7,271 nucleotides of DNA from CAZOHN01 sp964579325 (GTDB taxonomy: Bacteria > Pseudomonadota > Alphaproteobacteria > Rhodobacterales > Rhodobacteraceae): contig CAZOHN010000184.1 in NCBI GenBank assembly GCA_964579325.1, positions 1 to 7,271 of the forward strand, read 5' to 3'. Below, one piece after another: positions 4,912 through 7,271 of this stretch. Made by a program: the position numbers and the translations under genes. The notes under the pieces are model-generated. The model did no database searches and had not been told where the DNA came from. It saw only the letters and a program-made list of their open reading frames with translations. Every line of letters starts with the position of its first letter. The first letter of the stretch is position 1.

Positions 4912-5546
4912 CCCGGCCGCCCCATCCGCGCCGCCAGCCGCAGCGCATGGGAAGGGTCCGTCGCCGCCACCGGCAACACCGGGTCATAGGCCGCCCGGAT
5001 CACGCCCGCGATCTCGGGCCGCAGCATCACCGCCCGGCCCGCCGCCGCCACCAGCGCCGACTGCCCGGTGAAGGCCCGGTCCGACCACAAGAGCACCGCC
5101 TGCACCGCCATGCTCAAGGCCACCGTCTCGGCCGGCACCGCGCTCAACTCCGCATCCATCCGCAGGAACGAAAAGCACGCCCGGATGCCCCCTGCCCCGT
5201 CGAACCGGAACACCCGGTACTGGTTCGCCCCGGCCTCCGAAAGCCGCACCACCAGGGGACCCAGCCCCTCGATCAGCCGGTCGAGACCCGGCACCTCCAG
5301 CAACTCCTCCCAGTCGCGGAAGAAGAACACCATGAAGTTCGCGCCAAGCTCCGGGTCGGTTTCCGCCACCTCGATGCCCGCCAGCGCCGCCACCGCCTCG
5401 ATCGCCCCCTTAACTACCGGCAGCGTGGCGTCCTCCACCCCGAACACCACCGGCACGATCGGCCGCCCCCAGCGCGCGCAGAGGTAAGACCCATCCGACC
5501 GCGTGAACAGCGCGGCCACGGCATCGGGCGTGAGCAGGGCATCCAT
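4908..5546 (-). CDS. Conserved-looking hypothetical cytoplasmic protein (212 aa)
   Basis: This 212-residue soluble protein has no signal peptide or membrane helix. I do not recognise its function. It has an alpha/beta character with segments such as LCARWGRPIVPVVFGV (22-37), ELGANFMVFFFRDWEELL (about 65-82), NQYRVFRFD, FSFLRMD and LLWSDRAF; the aromatic- and Trp-containing blocks look like conserved core rather than random high-GC translation. It ends DPSHALRLAARMGRPG. It is the first gene of the three-gene operon and overlaps the membrane-protein gene by four bases (ATGA). The ATG at 5544-5546 has only a weak GCGG upstream and no convincing promoter, so the exact start is less certain than the frame. 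It may work with the membrane protein or the dehydrogenase, but only the overlap suggests this. Confidence 0.8.
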   Translation of the reverse strand: MDALLTPDAVAALFTRSDGSYLCARWGRPIVPVVFGVEDATLPVVKGAIEAVAALAGIEVAETDPELGANFMVFFFRDWEELLEVPGLDRLIEGLGPLVVRLSEAGANQYRVFRFDGAGGIRACFSFLRMDAELSAVPAETVALSMAVQAVLLWSDRAFTGQSALVAAAGRAVMLRPEIAGVIRAAYDPVLPVAATDPSHALRLAARMGRPG

Positions 5547-5754
5547 ACCGCAGGGCTAGCGCGGGCGGGAGGCGGAGGCAACGGGGGGCTGCCAGGGAGC
5601 GTCTCGGTCTAGGTTTCCGCACTGCGCGACACCGGAACCACTCGGCTTGGCAATGTTCGGTCTGCGGCAAGTGATGGGATCCCGAAAGTCAGTCGGAGAT
5701 CACCGGGCGCGTCCTCGGCGTTCGCAGGCTCGCCTTGCATCGGCCTGGGTGGCT
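5547..5754. other. Intergenic region with no supported gene
   Basis: About 208 bases lie between the unknown 171-residue gene and the three-gene operon. It presumably holds the operon's promoter, but I find no good -35/-10 pair and no strong hairpin with a T run. GC falls towards the high-coordinate side. Short open frames here look like chance. Confidence 0.5.
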
Positions 5755-6270
5755 TCAGAGGTCAATGCGGCACGCCTGTTTCCCAGTTCCAAAACACTCG
5801 CCTGGAATCTCCCTGCCACCGACAAGCGTATTGAAATGCTCCCCTGATATGGCGACCGCATGGACGGTGCCATGGTCATCCAGCCAGACCTCTCCCCAAC
5901 GGATCCTTCCATCCACGTATTTCCGAACCGCCCCGGACCGATCCACGCCCAGGGCCTGACAACAATCATCGAAGCGCACATGAACCGTCTCGGTGCCGCG
6001 ATCGGAATCGTCATCTTCAAGGACGCAAATCTCGGCTGACACGGGTGTATCCGATCGAACGAGGCTACTGCGCTTCCAGACGAACCGCAGGGATGCAATT
6101 CCCCCATAGGCGAGTGCAGAGCCTGCAATGAACATGATGACGAGAAGGAACAAGGGCGGAGTCTCGTCGAAATGCTCGGGTTTCAGGGAAAACCAGACGA
6201 ACATCAATCCGATGCCAAGAGCCAGGATGCCCCGATAGCTCAGCTTGCCCCTACCCTTGTACCGCGACAT
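5755..6270 (-). CDS. Hypothetical membrane-anchored protein (171 aa), lower GC
   Basis: I do not recognise this protein. From MSRYKGRGKLSYRG it has a basic N-terminus, a membrane helix near 13-29 (ILALGIGLMFVWFSL), a short loop with PEHFDETPP, a second helix near 39-60 (LFLLVIMFIAGSALAYGGIA), and then a soluble acidic domain of about 105 residues containing DDDSD, VHVRFDDCC, GRIRWGEVWLDDHGTVHAVAISG and a cysteine-containing end. Both termini are likely on the cytoplasmic side. The ATG at 6268-6270 has CAGGG about eight bases upstream; the frame continues open to 6381, but the extra residues look unlike protein. GC is about 52-55% in its middle, far below neighbouring genes, suggesting recent acquisition. 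No overlap or operon partner. Confidence 0.65.
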   Translation of the reverse strand: MSRYKGRGKLSYRGILALGIGLMFVWFSLKPEHFDETPPLFLLVIMFIAGSALAYGGIASLRFVWKRSSLVRSDTPVSAEICVLEDDDSDRGTETVHVRFDDCCQALGVDRSGAVRKYVDGRIRWGEVWLDDHGTVHAVAISGEHFNTLVGGREIPGECFGTGKQACRIDL

Positions 6271-6519
6271 CCTCAGACCCTGTCCCATCAGGCAATCATG
6301 AGAACGATCCACCCACCGGCATGGGGTTGAGATCGTCGACGTGCATTTCTCCCGCAAGCAGACTCGCCAGATACCGCGCATCGGTCAAGCTTGGGCGAAC
6401 TCCCACGAGGCATACCCTTCGGGGGAACGAGCGACTGGCCGTTCCGGGCTCGAAGCGGAAGGGCAATCTGGGTCACTGTCGGACGCCGTGGCAGCCAGGG
6501 CCGCTCCGATCGTGCGGCT

Positions 6520-6558
6520 CCCCTCCCCCTGGTGGGGAGGGGATGGGGGCGGGGGGGG
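6520..6558. repeat. GC-rich hairpin with adjoining G-run tract
   Basis: CCCCTCCCC (6520-6528) and GGGGAGGGG (6534-6542) form a perfect 9-bp stem with a 5-base loop CTGGT. The G-rich arm runs on into GGGGG (6545-6549) and eight G (6551-6558), giving four G runs within 25 bases, a potential G-quadruplex on the plus strand. Similar CCTCCCC/GGGGAGG palindromes followed by GGGGG are, from memory, dispersed intergenic repeats in several alphaproteobacteria; copy number in this genome cannot be seen here. Confidence 0.7.
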
Positions 6559-6636
6559 TGCCCGCAATTCCCTCCAAAGGTTGAAATCCGGTTAGCGCAA
6601 AATACGTTTTCAAGTCATATCAACATCTTGACAACT

Positions 6637-6653
6637 TTGCTCAACGTGAGCAA
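6637..6653 (-). terminator. 17-bp palindrome behind ruvB, candidate terminator
   Basis: TTGCTCA-CGT-TGAGCAA is a perfect 7-bp inverted repeat with a 3-base loop, 22 bases past the ruvB stop on the minus strand and followed by an AT-rich stretch without a continuous T run. It could end ruvB transcription or be a regulator site. Confidence 0.4.
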
Positions 6654-6675
6654 TCCCGCTCTACCGGCGGCATCG

Positions 6676-7271
6676 TCACCCTCCAAACAGGTCCGCCTGT
6701 CCGGCCGCACCCCCCGGCCCGCCCTTCGGCGGCTCCAGCCCCAGGTGCCGCCAGGCGCCCGAGGTCAGCATCCGGCCCCTCGGCGTGCGCTGGATCAGGC
6801 CCTGCTGGAGCAGGAACGGCTCGATCACCTCCTCGATGGCGTCGCGGCTCTCGCTCAGCGCCGCCGACAGCGTCTCCACCCCCACCGGCCCGCCCGCGTA
6901 ACTCTCCGCGATCAGCGTGAGATACCGCCGGTCCGCCCCGTCGAGGCCAAGGTGATCGACCCCCAGCCGCGTCAGCGCGTCGTCGGCCAGCCCCCGGCTG
7001 ATCCGCCCGCCCCCCTCCACCAGCGCAAAGTCCGCCACCCGCCGCAACAGCCGCCCCGCGATCCGCGGCGTCCCCCGCGCCCGGCGCGCGATCTCGGTCA
7101 GCCCCTCGGGCTCGGCGGCATAGCCCATCAGCCGCGCCCCGCGCGTGACGATCTCCAGAAGCTCCTCGTGGGTGTAGAAGTTCAGCCGCGTCGGGATCCC
7201 GAAGCGGTCGCGCAAGGGCGTGGTGAGCAGGCCCAGCCGCGTCGTCGCGCCCACCAGCGTGAAGGGCTGCA
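6676..7271 (-). CDS. ruvB: RuvB, C-terminal part (cut by window edge)
   Basis: RuvB is the hexameric AAA+ ATPase that drives branch migration of Holliday junctions with RuvA, before RuvC cuts. The window holds about the last 198 codons; the frame runs off the right edge, so Walker A and B are outside. Visible are QPFTLVGATTR (sensor 1), the LTTPLRDRFGI segment with the arginine finger region, the small lid domain with ARRARGTPRIAGRLLRRV (sensor 2 arginine), and the C-terminal winged-helix part with GGPVGVETLSAAL and LLQQGLIQRTPRGR, the DNA-contacting end. It finishes with a Gly-rich QADLFGG tail before TGA 6676-6678. Every block matches RuvB, so the assignment is secure. In related bacteria ruvB commonly lies just before ybgC and tolQ; here 3.8 kb intervenes. 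Confidence 0.97.
   Translation of the reverse strand, partial: QPFTLVGATTRLGLLTTPLRDRFGIPTRLNFYTHEELLEIVTRGARLMGYAAEPEGLTEIARRARGTPRIAGRLLRRVADFALVEGGGRISRGLADDALTRLGVDHLGLDGADRRYLTLIAESYAGGPVGVETLSAALSESRDAIEEVIEPFLLQQGLIQRTPRGRMLTSGAWRHLGLEPPKGGPGGAAGQADLFGG

Larger units (their letters stand above)
6271..6675. other. Intergenic region behind ruvB, AT-rich in part
   Basis: About 400 bases without a gene I can support. It holds a 17-bp palindrome just behind ruvB, a very AT-rich segment (about 40% GC at 6601-6660), a GC-rich hairpin with adjacent G runs, and on the minus strand a short frame ending at TGA 6296-6298 that encodes RYLASLLAGEMHVDDLNPMP with natural-looking codons, possibly the tail of a decayed gene or a very short peptide. 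Confidence 0.5.

Noticed and set aside
4517..4987. N-terminal extension of the dehydrogenase frame
   Set aside because: SDR proteins start at MDLGLAGKVV, which has a strong ribosome site; the extension is Gly/Arg-rich shadow of the overlapping membrane-protein gene.
4236..5612. 458-residue plus-strand frame
   Set aside because: Arg/Pro/Ala-rich low-complexity translation opposite three well-supported genes; typical of very high GC DNA with few stops.
5647..5847. 66-residue plus-strand frame
   Set aside because: No ribosome site, no recognisable motif, and it runs antisense into the 171-residue gene.
6628..6660. Plus-strand promoter with consensus TTGACA
   Set aside because: No acceptable -10 element lies 16-18 bases downstream and no plus-strand gene follows.

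Overview
The window looks like chromosomal DNA of a high-GC alphaproteobacterium, most likely Rhodobacterales. The evidence is the very GC-rich coding sequence, the protein style of TolQ, TolR and TolA, and the presence on one strand of ruvB, ybgC, tolQ, tolR and tolA, a gene neighbourhood typical of that group. Every gene I accept reads on the minus strand, so the biological order runs from high to low coordinates.

In that order: (1) the C-terminal part of ruvB (Holliday-junction branch migration motor), cut by the right edge; (2) an AT-richer stretch of about 1 kb (roughly 5640-6660) with a two-helix membrane protein of unknown function, a palindrome behind ruvB and a strong GC-rich hairpin next to a G-run tract; (3) a tightly overlapped three-gene operon (unknown 212-residue protein, small four-helix membrane protein, short-chain dehydrogenase resembling L-fucose/sugar dehydrogenases), closed by two back-to-back hairpins; (4) a PACE-family small efflux protein; (5) a 100-N assembly gap flanked by identical 55-bp sequences, almost certainly an unmerged contig overlap; (6) the Tol cluster: ybgC thioesterase, a small exported protein resembling the SecD periplasmic P1 head, tolQ, tolR, and the first 257 codons of tolA, cut by the left edge.

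TolQ, TolR and TolA form the inner-membrane motor that uses the proton gradient to act on the outer membrane at division. YbgC is an acyl-CoA thioesterase usually encoded with them. The two most notable observations are that tolQ and tolR are one uninterrupted reading frame with no stop between them, and that a stand-alone SecD-head-like periplasmic protein sits between ybgC and tolQ with its start inside ybgC. The genes between ruvB and ybgC separate two blocks that are often adjacent in this group and look like accessory cargo. I see no tRNA, rRNA, CRISPR array, transposase or integrase.
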